Below are positions 41,986-42,091 of a DNA stretch of 42,091 nucleotides, piece by piece. The position numbers and the translations under genes are program-made. Each line of letters opens with the position of its first letter. Position 1 is the stretch's first letter. The notes beneath the pieces were generated by a model. It saw only the letters and a list, made by a program, of their open reading frames with translations. It searched no databases and was not told the origin of the DNA. Origin of the DNA: SAR202 cluster bacterium (lineage in GTDB: Bacteria > Chloroflexota > Dehalococcoidia > Lucifugimonadales > UBA3495); assembly GCA_016872385.1 (NCBI GenBank), contig VGZV01000023.1, positions 1-42,091 of the forward strand. Direction: 5' to 3'.

Positions 41986-42091
41986 TGACTCACAATAAAA
42001 GTTACCTAAGGAGGATACGTTGCCTCAAAATGCGTGTTACCGAAGGGGAGGTAGACATGATGACCCGAGGCAGCGTGGAAGAGTACGTGAC
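41986..42091 (+). mobile_element. Outer end of a second transposase-like element
   Basis: TGACTCAC, an A-run, GTTACC, AAGGAGGATACG, GCCTCA and a second GTTACC box lead into a partial gene. The order matches the minus strand of the left window edge, so the two elements face outward. An additional short inverted pair GTCAA/TTGAC lies at about 41971-41989. Confidence 0.5.
42057..42091 (+). CDS. 5' end of a probable transposase/integrase (cut by window edge)
   Basis: GGGGAGG (42045-42051) precedes tandem ATG codons at 42057 and 42060; the frame reads MMTRGSVEEYV before the edge. From memory, integrase-type transposases beginning MTRGxVxEYA are common in Chloroflexota genomes. Too short to be certain. 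Confidence 0.45.
   Translation, partial: MMTRGSVEEYV

Noticed and set aside
1..42091. A 42-kb composite transposon
   Set aside because: The interior is largely core metabolism and translation genes, and the flanking elements are cut by the window, so there is no evidence that the segment moves as a unit.
1..42091. tRNA or rRNA genes
   Set aside because: No cloverleaf with GGTTCGAATCC-type arm or rRNA segment was seen on either strand by eye.

Overview
The window is GC-rich bacterial chromosome, densely coded, with short intergenic gaps holding palindromic repeats. Gene content (lipoprotein signals, T-box control of an ilv-leu operon, complete branched-chain amino acid ABC transporter, EtfBA, DUF1932-type reductase, HerA-like ATPase, MITE-like repeats carrying GTCGTTCCGGCG or GCTTGTCGAAGG cores) suggests an uncultured Chloroflexota lineage, probably near Dehalococcoidia. 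No rRNA or marker phylogeny is available here, so that placement is an inference.

Layout. Both edges hold the first codons and outer end of related, outward-facing transposase-like elements (1-102 and 41986-42091). From 113 a promoter drives a membrane S49 protease, a membrane-anchored GATase-like protein and a secreted coiled-coil protein with three internal repeats. Next come a branched-chain amino acid binding lipoprotein and, convergent to it, livGFHM. Central carbon genes follow: an LDH2/MDH2-type dehydrogenase, an HpcH/HpaI-type aldolase, a divergent ATP-type PEP carboxykinase, and a GreA fused to a recombinase-like SAM domain. A large unknown lipoprotein gene lies between the dehydrogenase and the aldolase.

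At 15988-16452 (minus) a peroxiredoxin has an in-frame TGA exactly at its peroxidatic cysteine, followed by a stem-loop: a probable selenoprotein. After an MBL-fold nuclease comes ilvB-ilvN-ilvC-(small ORF)-leuA on the minus strand, behind a clear promoter and T-box. Then rpsP-khpA, with an unusual long leader: consensus promoter, 23-codon ORF with a strong ribosome site, and two interlocked inverted repeats. fmt faces the other way.

From 25.8 to 27.6 kb a cyclase-type hydrolase gene is bracketed by paired copies of two repeats, and a 22-codon stub of a lost dehydrogenase gene follows it. The right part holds an unknown membrane protein, htpX, etfBA, a minus-strand unit (HerA partner-HerA-panC), an MFS transporter with a DUF1932 reductase, a cupin, an unknown small protein, and an iron(III)-type binding protein and permease without an ATPase gene.

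The most notable items are the TGA-containing peroxiredoxin, the rpsP leader with interlocked inverted repeats, the GreA fusion, and the small transposon-like repeats with 9-bp target duplications.
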